A DNA stretch of 64,000 nt from assembly GCF_000155735.2 (NCBI RefSeq), contig NC_020908.1:563001-627000 (forward strand). The letters are read 5' to 3'. Both the position numbers and the translations under genes were made by a program. The notes under the pieces are model-generated. The model saw nothing but the letters and a program-made list of their open reading frames with translations, was not told the DNA's origin and made no database searches. This stretch comes from Octadecabacter arcticus 238. Lineage in GTDB: Bacteria; Pseudomonadota; Alphaproteobacteria; Rhodobacterales; Rhodobacteraceae. This document shows positions 17,448 to 26,568 of this stretch, piece after piece (the first letter of the stretch is position 1; each line of letters begins with the position of its first letter).

Positions 17448-18324
17448 GCTCAGGACTCATAACCAAAATATGACGGTTGCGGCGAGAGCGATTGCGGAGA
17501 AGAAGACTGTTGGTGATCTGTCGTAGCGAGTTGCGACGCGGCGCCAATCTTTGAGCCTTCCGAACATTCTCTCGATACGGTTGCGTCGTTTGTAACGGCG
17601 CTTGTCGTACTTGACGGTCTTTTTGCGCGACTTGCGACCGGGGATGCAGGGCGTTGTGCCCTTGTCTACAAGGGTTTCACGGAACCAATCAGCATCGTAC
17701 CCTCTGTCAGCGAGGAGCCAGTCAGCCTCAGGCAGATTATTCATCAAGGCGGCTGCACCAGTGTAATCACTGACTTGTCCTGCTGTGATGAAGAGGCGGA
17801 TTGGTCGTCCGCTGGTGTCTGTGACAGCATGGAGCTTTGTATTCATACCGCCCTTGGTCAACCCGATCAGGCGTCCTCGCCCCCCTTTTTTAACCGCAGG
17901 CTGGCGGCCGTACGATGTGCTTTGAGGTAGGTGGCGTCCACTGCCCGGCAGTCGAAACGCAGTTTCGATGAGAGGGGATTGAGATGGTTTTGTTGTCGGG
18001 GGCCTGCTCGGCCAGCCCCATCAAGATTTGGGCAAATATGCCCATATCACTCCAGCGCTTCCATCGATTATATAGCGTCTTCGGCGGTCCATACTCGGAA
18101 GGTGCATCACACCACCTTAAACCATTGCGATTGATGAAGATAATGCCACTCAAAACACGACGGTCATCCACACGAGCACGACCTCGGCTCTTTGGAAAGT
18201 ACGGCCGGAGACGCTCCATCCGCGCCTCAGTCAGCCAATACAAATTGCTCATAATATCCCCCTACAATTGAAGACTACGAATCACCACAACGCGACAAAC
18301 TCAATCAATTAATGGGTCCTGACC
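17448..18324 (-). mobile_element. IS5-family insertion sequence (IS427-like group), damaged
   Basis: This is an 877-bp element with imperfect terminal repeats (GCTCAGGACTCAT and, inverted, GGTCAGGACCCAT; 11 of 13 match). It is flanked on both sides by CTAG, consistent with the 4-bp target duplication (YTAR) of IS5 elements. The transposase is on the minus strand in two pieces. Confidence 0.8.
17457..18252 (-). pseudogene. IS5-family transposase, frame broken
   Basis: The first part begins MSNLYWLTEARMERLRPYFP and runs in frame to DNKTISI. The catalytic stretch DATYLKAHRTA lies in the -1 frame, reached through about 38 bp of unexpected sequence containing the perfect palindrome TCGAAACTGCGTTTCGA. 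After LRLKK a second -1 change is needed at A_AAA_AAG, a slippery site used for programmed frameshifting in this group; it leads to GGRGRLIGLTKGGMN and the conserved end FFSAIALAATVIFWL. The second shift may be programmed. The first is probably a lesion, so this copy is likely inactive. Confidence 0.7.
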
Positions 18325-18328
18325 CTAG

Positions 18329-18629
18329 GGCTACAACAATCATTTGCTCCCCAGCTAATGTCATCGAGCGGGAAGTCATAGCGGACAACCTTGCCCTGTC
18401 GCTCGCTAGCAGTGCGCTGCATCCGCAGGCGCGACCCTGAGCGTATCCAGAATGCACAGCTTCAACTTATTGCGCCCGAATAGTTGCTTGTAGCGCCCGC
18501 GCATTGGAATTTCTTTGCGGTCGTCCCGCTAACCAAATGGCACCAATGGCTCGATGACCATGGGCATTGGCTTTGCGCCGTAGTGGATGGAGTTGTATTG
18601 AAGGCCGCGGAACCAAGCAAAATCTCACC
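18329..18629 (-). other. Degenerate sequence between IS5 and IS630
   Basis: About 300 bp with no intact gene. The minus strand shows short coding-like stretches in different frames, for example FAWFRGLQYNSIHYGAKPMP followed by a TAG, and RQGKVVRYDFPLDDISWGAN. These look like a decayed gene cut off by the flanking insertion sequences. The family was not recognised. Confidence 0.35.
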
Positions 18630-18631
18630 TA

Positions 18632-19824
18632 TACTCCCGCGCCTGAATTGACCTGAGGTTTTCCCCTCAAATCACTTTGTATTCCTTGAGCGATATGACG
18701 CGGAAGTTGTCGGTGACGGTGTCGCGGAACTCTGGCCATTTTTCTGGCAGGGTCTTGCGGAAGAAGTCGAAAATGGCCTCTGTGAATTGGTTGAACGTTG
18801 CATAGTGCCGATTGTGGGTGACCCATTTGTGCATAACACCCCAAAGACGCTCGATCGGGTTGAGGTGCGGGGCATATGCTGGCAAGAAATGCAACTTCAC
18901 CCGACGTTCTGGGCTGTCCAGCCATGGCTGTAGTATCTTGGCATGATGATAGCGGGCATTGTCGACAAAGACGTGGATGGCCGTCTTGGTTTGGTTGTTG
19001 CGTTCCAACTTTTCCAGCATCTGTCGGGTTGTCTGGGCATTGATCTTCTCGCCTTCCACAAAGGTGAACTGGAAAGTCTCAAGGTCAAGCGCGCCCTGAA
19101 TGTTGAGCCGCTTGCGCCCTGATGTCGCCTTCAGGGCCGTCTTTTGTCCCTTGGGGAACCAACCATGGGCGGGGCGGCTCTGGTGTTCGGGGTGGACAGC
19201 GTCCGAAAAGACAACCATCTCATCTGCGGCCAACCCGTTCATCAGGGCCTCATATTTGGCAATAAACGCAGCCTGCTTGGCTTCATCGGCCTGTGCAGGC
19301 AGCAATTGTGGTTTCTTATACGCGAACCCCAGGCGGCGCATCAGCTTGGCGGCTCCCGACGTGCTGTAGTTTTGGTCGCACTCGGCTAGAACATAGGCAC
19401 AGACCTCATCGGCATTGCGGGCAGGCTGCGCGGTGAAATGGGCTCTCACCGCCTGCTCTTGCACGACGGACAAATGACCCTGACGCTGGCTGTAGTCCTT
19501 CAGACCGAAAAACGATAGTCCCGCACCGGCAAAGGCAAATCGCCACTCCGTCAAAACTGTCGGGCCAATATCCAAAATCCGGCAAACCGTTCCGGCGTCT
19601 TCTCCTGCGTCCAAAAGAAGAAACGCGCGCGCCCGTTTCCAAACAAGGGCGTCAACTTTGCGGCGGCGGCAAAGCGCTTCAAGTGCTATGCGCTGCTCGT
19701 CGGATAAGGAGACTGTTTTGTATTGCTTGCTCATAAACTCAAAATACAGACTGAACCGCCTTTGGCCATGCGACGAAGTGAATCGCAGGCCCAAAATCGT
19801 CAGGTCAATTCAGGCGCAGGACTA
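18632..19824 (-). mobile_element. IS630-family insertion sequence, copy A
   Basis: A 1,193-bp element, TA-flanked on both sides (18630-18631 and 19825-19826). The ends carry about 23-bp inverted repeats of the form CTCC(C/T)GCGCCTGAATTGA continuing to CCTGA; the right end has one base change (GGAC for GGAG). Two further copies of exactly the same length occur at 30388-31580 and 32282-33474. Confidence 0.93.
18667..19734 (-). CDS. IS630-family transposase, copy A
   Basis: This 355-residue DDE transposase starts MSKQYKTVSLSDEQRIALEA at the ATG 19734. An N-terminal helix-turn-helix region (about 1-110) is followed by the catalytic domain with VFSDAVHPEHQ, HVFVDNARYHHAK and LNPIERLWG, the IS630/Tc1-mariner D-D-E residues. 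The frame is intact, so this copy could be active. It differs from copies B and C by only a few residues. Confidence 0.93.
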   Translation of the reverse strand: MSKQYKTVSLSDEQRIALEALCRRRKVDALVWKRARAFLLLDAGEDAGTVCRILDIGPTVLTEWRFAFAGAGLSFFGLKDYSQRQGHLSVVQEQAVRAHFTAQPARNADEVCAYVLAECDQNYSTSGAAKLMRRLGFAYKKPQLLPAQADEAKQAAFIAKYEALMNGLAADEMVVFSDAVHPEHQSRPAHGWFPKGQKTALKATSGRKRLNIQGALDLETFQFTFVEGEKINAQTTRQMLEKLERNNQTKTAIHVFVDNARYHHAKILQPWLDSPERRVKLHFLPAYAPHLNPIERLWGVMHKWVTHNRHYATFNQFTEAIFDFFRKTLPEKWPEFRDTVTDNFRVISLKEYKVI

Positions 19825-19944
19825 TACAACTAAAACTGAATGTTTCGGTAGCTTTATATTCCGACAGAAGCTGTACAAGCCCGTAGGTCGTTGTGGGATA
19901 TATTTTAAAGTAACCAATAAAAACAATTACTTAACATACACCAC

Positions 19945-20019
19945 TGGCAGTCCCTAGGGGAATCGAACCCCTCTTTCCAGGTTGAAAACCTGGCGTCCTA
20001 ACCGATAGACGAAGGGACC
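19945..20019 (-). tRNA. tRNA-Glu (anticodon TTC)
   Basis: The minus strand begins GGTCCCTTCGTCTATCGGTT. It folds with a 7-bp acceptor stem (one G-U), an anticodon arm CCAGG-TTTTCAA-CCTGG and a T arm GAGGGGTTCGATTCCCCT, and ends with an encoded CCA. The loop TTTTCAA gives anticodon TTC, glutamate. It marks the border between the IS-rich stretch and the conserved recJ/glpX region. Confidence 0.95.
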
Positions 20020-20105
20020 GCAGTTGGTGTGGCGTATTTAGGCAACCCGCCCTCGCGACGCAAGCACATTCTGCCCAAATATTACGGAAAATTTGGAAGC
20101 GAAAA

Positions 20106-21872
20106 CTAGGTCGCCGGTGCAGCATCTTCGAGGCGCAATTGTGGGCTTTGACGGCCCTGCCAAGTGTTGATTTCCAAGCGCCCTGCAAGATGGAAGCGCG
20201 CACCGCCATGATCACGCAGCATCGGCCCGATAGGTCCGTCCATCGCGCCAAAACAGATCGCATCAATCCTCGCACTGATCCCATCCCCAAAAGTGACTTT
20301 CAGGTGATTTGCGCCAACAACTTTGGTGAAATTGATCGCGCAATCGGGAAATACAAATCGCGGGGCAGGGGCGCCAGCGCCAAAAGGTCCAGCCTGTTCC
20401 ATGATGTTGATCAGGTCGACCGTCGCCGCACCCGGCATCAGCAATCCATCGACTCTGAGGTCTGCAGGACCGATGTCATTGGCGCCCTGTTTTGCCAGCA
20501 ATTCAGACAGGCGGTCCATCGCGGCGTCGACTTTGTCGCGCGCAACGGTCAGACCCGCGGCCATTTTATGCCCGCCTCCTTTGATCAACAGCCCCTCCGC
20601 TGCGCAGCGTTGGATCGCAGCTCCAAGATCAATGCCGAAGACAGATCGACCCGACCCTTTACCAATGTCGCCGTCTAAACCGATCACAATCGCGGGGCGG
20701 TTGCTGGCTTCTTTCAAGCGCGCCGCAACGATACCAACAACGCCGGGGTGCCAGCCTTCGCCAGCGGCCCAGACAAGCGGTCTGTCGGTTCCGCGCTGTT
20801 CGGCCTGCTCAATCGCCATTTCGCGGACCTGATTTTCAATCTCACGGCGCTCTGTGTTCAGCTCATCAAGGCGCTCTGCCATCGATTGCGCCTGACGCGG
20901 GTCGATGGTTGCCAGAAGGCGCGCACCAAGGTCGGCCTTGCCAATCCGCCCGCCAGCATTGATCCGCGGCCCAAGCAAGAACCCGAGATGATAGGACGAA
21001 GGCGCGGTATCCATGCGGGCGACATCCGCCAGCGTCACCAGCCCCACCCGCTGGCGCCGCGCCATCACGGTCAAACCTTGGCGCACAAAGGCGCGATTGA
21101 CTCCGATCAGGGGCGCAACATCGGCAACGGTTCCAAGGGCCACAAGATCCAGCAGGGACATGAGGTCAGGTGTTTTGGACCCCGCGTCGCGCAGTTGGCG
21201 GTTCGCCTCGACCAGCACCAGAAACACGACACCCGCCGCACATAAATGCGCCAGATCACCGGCTTCATCCTGACGGTTCGGGTTCACCACGGCCAGGGCT
21301 GGTGGCAGTGTTTCTCCGCCGAGGTGGTGGTCCAAGACAACAACATCCGCGCCCTTCGCGGCCTCAATCGGTCCATGGGACAACGTGCCACAATCAACGC
21401 AAATGATCAGATCATGATCGCGTGCGAGTGTCGACATCGCGTCGTCGTTGGGGCCATAGCCTTCGTCGATGCGGTCAGGCACATATAGGGTCGGGGTCAC
21501 ACCAAAGCCGCGCAGCCAGTCGATCAGCAAGGCGGCGGATGTGCCGCCGTCGACATCATAATCCGCAAAGATCGCGATTTTTTGGCCGCTGTTTGCCGCC
21601 GCCACGATGCGCGCAGCGGCTGGTTCCATGTCGCGCAGGGATCGCGGGTCTGGCATCAAGTCGCGCAATGTCGGGGCAAGAAACGAGGCAGCATCCTGCG
21701 CAGTAATCCCCCGTCGCACCAATGTGCGACAGACAGGCAAAGGCAGTGCTGTATCCTGCGCCATCGCTTCGGCCAAACGGTCATCCTCAACGCTCGGTCC
21801 GACCCAGCGTCGTCCCGTCGTCGACTGCGCCACATCCAAGAATGCGTGCGCGATATTTGGTGTCTGATTCAT
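20106..21872 (-). CDS. recJ: Single-strand-specific 5'-3' exonuclease RecJ
   Basis: This roughly 588-residue DHH-superfamily nuclease has ADYDVDGGTSAALL near residues 103-116 (motif I), ICVDCGT, VVLDHH (motif III) and the C-terminal DHHA1 motif GGGHKMAAG. RecJ acts in recombinational and mismatch repair in the cytoplasm. The ATG at 21872 is used; a GTG directly before it is the alternative. It lies downstream of glpX on the same strand, a pairing usual in Rhodobacterales. Confidence 0.93.
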   Translation of the reverse strand: MNQTPNIAHAFLDVAQSTTGRRWVGPSVEDDRLAEAMAQDTALPLPVCRTLVRRGITAQDAASFLAPTLRDLMPDPRSLRDMEPAAARIVAAANSGQKIAIFADYDVDGGTSAALLIDWLRGFGVTPTLYVPDRIDEGYGPNDDAMSTLARDHDLIICVDCGTLSHGPIEAAKGADVVVLDHHLGGETLPPALAVVNPNRQDEAGDLAHLCAAGVVFLVLVEANRQLRDAGSKTPDLMSLLDLVALGTVADVAPLIGVNRAFVRQGLTVMARRQRVGLVTLADVARMDTAPSSYHLGFLLGPRINAGGRIGKADLGARLLATIDPRQAQSMAERLDELNTERREIENQVREMAIEQAEQRGTDRPLVWAAGEGWHPGVVGIVAARLKEASNRPAIVIGLDGDIGKGSGRSVFGIDLGAAIQRCAAEGLLIKGGGHKMAAGLTVARDKVDAAMDRLSELLAKQGANDIGPADLRVDGLLMPGAATVDLINIMEQAGPFGAGAPAPRFVFPDCAINFTKVVGANHLKVTFGDGISARIDAICFGAMDGPIGPMLRDHGGARFHLAGRLEINTWQGRQSPQLRLEDAAPAT

Positions 21873-22025
21873 CACGTCGCACCATATGGGCCACGGCGAG
21901 GATTCGCCACGGTCCTTGTTCTTTGATTCACAAATACCGTCTTACTGGCTGTCTTGCGCAATTCGTTGAATTTTGCAGTAAATTCCAACTGTCAGGTATG
22001 CCGCGCAGGCCGTCGGAGCATGTCG

Positions 22026-22991
22026 TCAGGCATGAACAGGGTTGCGATAGCTCATCCGGCGCACCGATCCGGTTTTGGAGCGCATCAGGATTGTCTCGGC
22101 CGTCAGGAACCCGGGTTCGCGTTTAATGCCGTGTAACAAGGACCCGTCCGTCACGCCCGTCGCCGCGAAAATCACATCTGACGTCACCATATCGTCACGG
22201 GTGTAGACGCGATCAAAGTTCGTGATGCCGGCTTTGGTGGCGCGGGCCCGTTCGTCGTCATTGCGAAACAACAATTTGCCAAACATCTGTCCGCCCATGC
22301 ATTTCAATGCAGCCGCGGCCAACACGCCCTCGGGTGCGCCGCCGCTGCCCATGTACATATCAATGCCGGTGGTGGCGGCCTCGGCGCAGTGCATCACGCC
22401 TGCCACATCGCCGTCAGTAATCAAGCGAATGGCGGCGCCCGTGCTGCGCAATTGTTCGATCATCTCTTCGTGGCGCGGGCGTTCCAGCACGCAGACCGTG
22501 ATGTCTTCCGTCGAACAGCCCTTGGCGGTGGCCAGTGCGGACACCCGTTCGCTGGGCGACATATCCATCATCACAACGCCGTTCCGAAAACCCGGACCCA
22601 CGGCCAGCTTATCCATGTAGACGTCCGGCGCGTGCAACATCGATCCGCGCGGGCCCATTGCGATCACGGTCAACGCGTTGGGCATGTCTTTTGCTGTCAA
22701 CGTGGTGCCCTCCAACGGATCAAGCGCGATATCCACGCCGGGGCCTTTGCCGGACCCGACCTTTTCACCAATAAACAACATTGGCGCTTCGTCGCGCTCG
22801 CCTTCGCCAATCACCACGACCCCCGCAATGTCGAGCTTGTTAAGCTGTTCGCGCATCGCGTTGACCGCCGCTTGATCCGCAGCCTTTTCGTCGCCACGTC
22901 CGATCAGGGCCGCGCTGGCAAGGGCGGCTGCCTCGGACACACGGGCGAGGCCGAGGGAAAGCATGCGGTCATTAAAGTCTGTCGAGGCCAT
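22026..22991 (-). CDS. glpX: Class II fructose-1,6-bisphosphatase (GlpX)
   Basis: This 321-residue GlpX has the metal and substrate motifs GEGERDEAPML, DPLEGTTL and YMGSGGAPEGVLAAAALKC. It dephosphorylates fructose-1,6-bisphosphate in gluconeogenesis, which fits an organism growing on organic acids and amino acids. In many relatives hom, glpX and recJ are consecutive; here about 1.7 kb of other genes separate hom from glpX. Confidence 0.95.
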   Translation of the reverse strand: MASTDFNDRMLSLGLARVSEAAALASAALIGRGDEKAADQAAVNAMREQLNKLDIAGVVVIGEGERDEAPMLFIGEKVGSGKGPGVDIALDPLEGTTLTAKDMPNALTVIAMGPRGSMLHAPDVYMDKLAVGPGFRNGVVMMDMSPSERVSALATAKGCSTEDITVCVLERPRHEEMIEQLRSTGAAIRLITDGDVAGVMHCAEAATTGIDMYMGSGGAPEGVLAAAALKCMGGQMFGKLLFRNDDERARATKAGITNFDRVYTRDDMVTSDVIFAATGVTDGSLLHGIKREPGFLTAETILMRSKTGSVRRMSYRNPVHA

Positions 22992-23081
22992 GGTATGCGT
23001 CCTTTTATTTGTTGCCCTTGGCTTAGCCCGATACAGGGGCGTGCGACAAGACTGGGTGCGCTAACAGTCGCATGCTATTCA

Positions 23082-23465
23082 TCAAACAGGCGCGTGGCAG
23101 ACCATTTCGACGTTATTGCTATCAGGATCAAGCACGAAAGCGCCGTAGTAATTCGTGTGATAATGTGGCGGAAGTCCGGGTTCACCGTTGTCGGTGCCAC
23201 CCGCGTAGAGGGCGGCGTAATAAAAGGCATCAACCTGCGCGCGGGTCTGGGGCGCTAACGCGATGTGAATTGGCGGCGATTGCGCCGACCCTTCGCTTAG
23301 CCAGAATGCTGCGCGGTCTTGTCCAAAATCGCCGTCTTTGACGCCCTCTGTGAAGTCTTCGGATGTAATCGCCAGAAGCGACCCAACAATTGGCATCAGT
23401 GCGGCGGTTTAGAACCTCGTAGCGGCTGCGAAATCGGAAATTCTGACGCTGGTGTGATCTGTCAT
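23082..23465 (-). pseudogene. VOC/glyoxalase-family gene interrupted by a nonsense codon
   Basis: The ATG at 23465 overlaps the MFS stop by 4 nt (ATGA). The frame reads MTDHTSVRISDFAAATRF and then TAA at 23409-23411, where family members have Tyr (the RFY motif), before continuing TAALMPIVGS to the natural end. With the stop read through, the product is 127 residues, a normal VOC domain with HTNYYGAFVLDPDSNNVE at the metal-binding end. A restart at ATG 23396 would lack the first beta strand and one metal ligand. Probably a recent point mutation. Confidence 0.7.
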
Positions 23466-24694
23466 GGCGTTATTGATTTGTGTGATGGGGAAACTGCAAT
23501 CCGTCGCGCAGCCACTGCCAAACCGATGAGCGCCACCAGTCCAATAAAGCACGCGACCCGCAGGATATTGGCAATATCATCGTAGGGCATCGTACCTGCG
23601 TCGGTGGTAGAAATTGCACCAAACGTGAGGGCGGTGGCAAAGACCAGTCGACCTGCAAAACTATTTAGAGATAGCCATGTGGCGCGGCTGTCGTCGTTCA
23701 GCAGCGGTTGAATTCGGCCCAAAATAAAGGGACGTGATAAGGCGTTCGGCACCATACGCAAAAGCAAGAAAGCCAGCACGATGGCGCTGTCTGTCAGGGC
23801 CATAACTCCGGATATGGCAATTTGTAGCGAGAACGCAGACAGCAGCAGCTGCGGCAAGCCAAGCGCGCGGCGCAGTTGTAGCGCGACCAGCGATACCGCA
23901 ACGGAAATTCCCATCATCAAAGCGGTTACCGCGCCGCTCACGAGGGGGGCGGACGAGGCGAGGTCGAAGTCATTCAGGGCCTCAAGAATGAACGGCTGGC
24001 CAAACACGAATGGCAAGTGGCTAAAGCCATACATCAAGACACCAAGAACGAAGAACCACAACAAGATGGGGCTTTGAAAACTTGCGCCCAGACTGCTGAG
24101 GTGGAGTAGCTCTGATCCCTCACTGGTGTCGCTACTACGAGGTGGTTCGACGAAACGCATGGTAATCCAGAACAGCCCACCAAAGGCCAGTGCGCCGCCA
24201 ACGAAGGGCAATCGGGGGTCGACCAGCGCCAACGCACCGCCAGTTAGCGCAGACAGGGCGAGGGCGGAAAACGAATAGCGCCACGCAATAATTTCTTGGG
24301 TTTCGATCTCATCCGCGCGCCCCGTCGCGGCAAGGCTTTCATATAACATCGCTTCATCGGTGCCACTGGCAAATGCCATACTTGCACCGATCAGAACCTG
24401 ACCTGCAGCGAAAACTGCGAAACTGTCACCAATGGCGAGCAAAAAGGAACCGCCTAGGCCTGCAATCGCACTGGCGATGAGGGTCTTTTTACGACCCAAC
24501 CGGTCGGACATATAGCCAGACGGAACTTCAAGCAGGGTGGTGGCGACATCGTAGACCGCGTAAAGTAGGATGGCTTCGGTCGCGGACAACACGTTCTGGA
24601 AATACAAAAACCAAACAGCCTGCCAAAAGATCAGGCTGCGCAGAAAACGCGACCAGCGATAAAGCTGGATGTTGCGGATGATGGCGACTGTCAT
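23462..24694 (-). CDS. MFS transporter
   Basis: This 410-residue protein has about 12 membrane helices and the MFS loop motif GYMSDRLGRKKT after helix 2. The acidic segment TGRADEIETQEIIAW follows helix 4. It resembles the group of MFS proteins annotated as drug or metabolite exporters, but the substrate cannot be inferred. It is translationally coupled to the broken VOC gene downstream. The 16-bp tandem repeat lies just upstream. Confidence 0.82.
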   Translation of the reverse strand: MTVAIIRNIQLYRWSRFLRSLIFWQAVWFLYFQNVLSATEAILLYAVYDVATTLLEVPSGYMSDRLGRKKTLIASAIAGLGGSFLLAIGDSFAVFAAGQVLIGASMAFASGTDEAMLYESLAATGRADEIETQEIIAWRYSFSALALSALTGGALALVDPRLPFVGGALAFGGLFWITMRFVEPPRSSDTSEGSELLHLSSLGASFQSPILLWFFVLGVLMYGFSHLPFVFGQPFILEALNDFDLASSAPLVSGAVTALMMGISVAVSLVALQLRRALGLPQLLLSAFSLQIAISGVMALTDSAIVLAFLLLRMVPNALSRPFILGRIQPLLNDDSRATWLSLNSFAGRLVFATALTFGAISTTDAGTMPYDDIANILRVACFIGLVALIGLAVAARRIAVSPSHKSITP

Positions 24695-24724
24695 TGAGTG
24701 ACCCTAGCAGGTCATCCCATTGAT

Positions 24725-24788
24725 GCCAGTCACCTTTTAAGCCAGTCGCCTTCTGAGCCAGTCACCTTCTAAACTAGTCGACTTGTTC
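24725..24788. repeat. 16-bp tandem repeat, three units plus a degenerate fourth
   Basis: Consecutive units GCCAGTCACCTTTTAA, GCCAGTCGCCTTCTGA, GCCAGTCACCTTCTAA and the weaker ACTAGTCGACTTGTTC. The fourth covers the hom stop codon and last codons; the others fill the 79-bp gap between hom and the MFS gene. The unit length is not a multiple of three. Confidence 0.8.
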
Positions 24789-26063
24789 TATGCGGATTGC
24801 GACAGGGTCACCCAACACAACGGATGTCTTGGTCATCGCTTCAAGCGCCTCGTCCAGTGCTGTGCGTGTGACTTTGTGGGTGACAATCAACACTGGCGCA
24901 GATGTATCCGCGTGGCCATATTGTTTCATCCGATCAATCGACACGCCGGCATCACCCAAAACGGCCGCGACTTTGGCAAGCGCGCCGGGTTTGTCGACGA
25001 GCTGCATGCGCAAATAGTAGGGTGCAGGGACCGCGGCCTTGGCGGGTCGGGCTTTTCGCAGGGTCGTCGCGGGCTGACCGAAGGTCGGCAGACGCAGACC
25101 GCGGGCAATGTCGATGATATCGGACAACACAGCGGAGGCGGTGGGCCCTTCACCAGCACCTGCGCCGCGCAGCACAATCTGGCCCACAGCATCGCCTTCG
25201 ATGACAACCATATTGGTGCCACCTTCAAGTTGGCCAAGCGAAGAATTGGACGGCACAAGGCAGGGCGACATGCGCTGTTCAAGGCCGCGACCTGTCATCT
25301 GCGCCACGCCCAGAAGTTTGATACGGAAATCCATGTCGGCGGCGGCGTCAATGTCTTCAAGGGTGATCGCTTGGATACCTTCGAGTTCAATTGCGTCGAA
25401 ATCAACTTGCGTGCCAAAGGCGACCGAGGCTAGCAGCGCCAGCTTATGGCCCGCATCAATGCCCCCGACATCAAGATTTGGATCGGCTTCGAGGTAGCCG
25501 AGTTTATCGGCTTCAGCGAACAGCGCATTGTAGCCTTGGCGTGTCGCCTGCATTTGGGTCAAAATGTAATTGCATGTGCCGTTCATCACACCCATCACGC
25601 GGGTGATCTTGTTTCCAGCAAGCGCCTCGGTCAGGGTTTTCATCACGGGAATACCGCCCGCTACGGCGGCCTCGTAGCGAATGATGCATCCTACGGCTTC
25701 GGCAGCGAGCGCCAGTTCATGGCCGTGCATCGCGAGCATCGCTTTGTTGGCCGTTACCACATCTTTGCCAGCTTTGATCGCGGCTTCGGTGGCGTCTTTG
25801 GCAGGGCCAGCGTCGCCGCCCATCAATTCCACGAACACATCCACGTCGTCGCGCATTGCCAGCGCAACAGGATCGTCTTCCCATGCATAATCCGACAGCG
25901 ACACACCGCGATCTTTGTCTTTGCTGCGCGCGGACACAGCAGAAATGACGACTTTGCGCCCTGTGCGGGCCTCAATTAGGGCAGCCTGTCGGCGGATGAT
26001 GCGCACAACACCCACGCCAACGGTTCCGAGGCCAGCGATGCCGAGACGAAGCGGAGTGGTCAT
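24774..26063 (-). CDS. hom: Homoserine dehydrogenase
   Basis: This 429-residue enzyme has the N-terminal NAD(P) fold GIAGLGTVGVGVVRII, the catalytic region GGIPVMKTLTEALAGN and ANLDVGGIDAGHKLALLAS-type substrate residues (written here as YLEADPNLDVGGIDAGHK), and a C-terminal ACT domain from about residue 350. It makes homoserine for threonine and methionine synthesis. The gene ends inside the degenerate fourth unit of a tandem repeat. Confidence 0.95.
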   Translation of the reverse strand: MTTPLRLGIAGLGTVGVGVVRIIRRQAALIEARTGRKVVISAVSARSKDKDRGVSLSDYAWEDDPVALAMRDDVDVFVELMGGDAGPAKDATEAAIKAGKDVVTANKAMLAMHGHELALAAEAVGCIIRYEAAVAGGIPVMKTLTEALAGNKITRVMGVMNGTCNYILTQMQATRQGYNALFAEADKLGYLEADPNLDVGGIDAGHKLALLASVAFGTQVDFDAIELEGIQAITLEDIDAAADMDFRIKLLGVAQMTGRGLEQRMSPCLVPSNSSLGQLEGGTNMVVIEGDAVGQIVLRGAGAGEGPTASAVLSDIIDIARGLRLPTFGQPATTLRKARPAKAAVPAPYYLRMQLVDKPGALAKVAAVLGDAGVSIDRMKQYGHADTSAPVLIVTHKVTRTALDEALEAMTKTSVVLGDPVAIRIEQVD

Positions 26064-26141
26064 GAGGCGCGTCCTTATTTGCGATTTTGGTGGTGTTAGC
26101 GCGTTGGCACGTGGACTTCAACGCGGGGCTTTGCGGCGGTC

Positions 26142-26441
26142 TTATTGCGCGCGCGCCTGAACGCCGCGCAGCATGCGGGCACTGGCGCTGGTGGTAATAA
26201 CAGGACCGCGCAAACGGGACGCACGCGCACGCAGATTTGCAATGTGGGCGCTGATTGCGGCCTCGACCAACGTGTTTGCGTTGCCATCGGCGTTTGCCTG
26301 TTGGATCAGGGATGCGATCGGGACCAGATCCGGGACGGGCGCATTGGATTGCGCGGGTGACACAGTGCCATCCAACGCCGGAAATTCCGCGCAGGCGGAT
26401 AGGGCAATGATCAAGGGCAAAACGGCAAGGATAAGGCGCAT
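26142..26441 (-). CDS. Small putative lipoprotein
   Basis: This 99-residue protein has a signal peptide ending in the lipobox LSAC (MRLILAVLPLIIALSAC), followed by a short proline-rich stretch and an alanine-rich, probably helical, C-terminal half. Such small lipoproteins occur beside hom in related genomes as I recall, but no function is known. It lies upstream of hom on the same strand with a 78-nt gap. Confidence 0.7.
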   Translation of the reverse strand: MRLILAVLPLIIALSACAEFPALDGTVSPAQSNAPVPDLVPIASLIQQANADGNANTLVEAAISAHIANLRARASRLRGPVITTSASARMLRGVQARAQ

Positions 26442-26519
26442 ATCAGGGGTCCAGTAAGGTCGCGCAAAGCATAGATGTGCGCGCCATTGTCGGCAAGGCG
26501 GCGAGCAGGGCTTTTCAAA

Positions 26520-26533
26520 TGAACGAATGTTCA
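26520..26533. promoter_or_regulatory. Palindrome upstream of the TetR gene
   Basis: TGAACGAATGTTCA has arms TGAAC and GTTCA around four bases and ends 35 nt before the TetR start codon. Its form and place suggest the autoregulatory operator of the downstream regulator. Confidence 0.55.
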
Positions 26534-26568
26534 GTTAAATGGCCGCATGGCGGCGATTTGGGGATTAG

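Noticed and set aside
24725..24788. CRISPR-like repeat
   Set aside because: Units are 16 bp and directly adjacent without spacers, and no cas genes are present.
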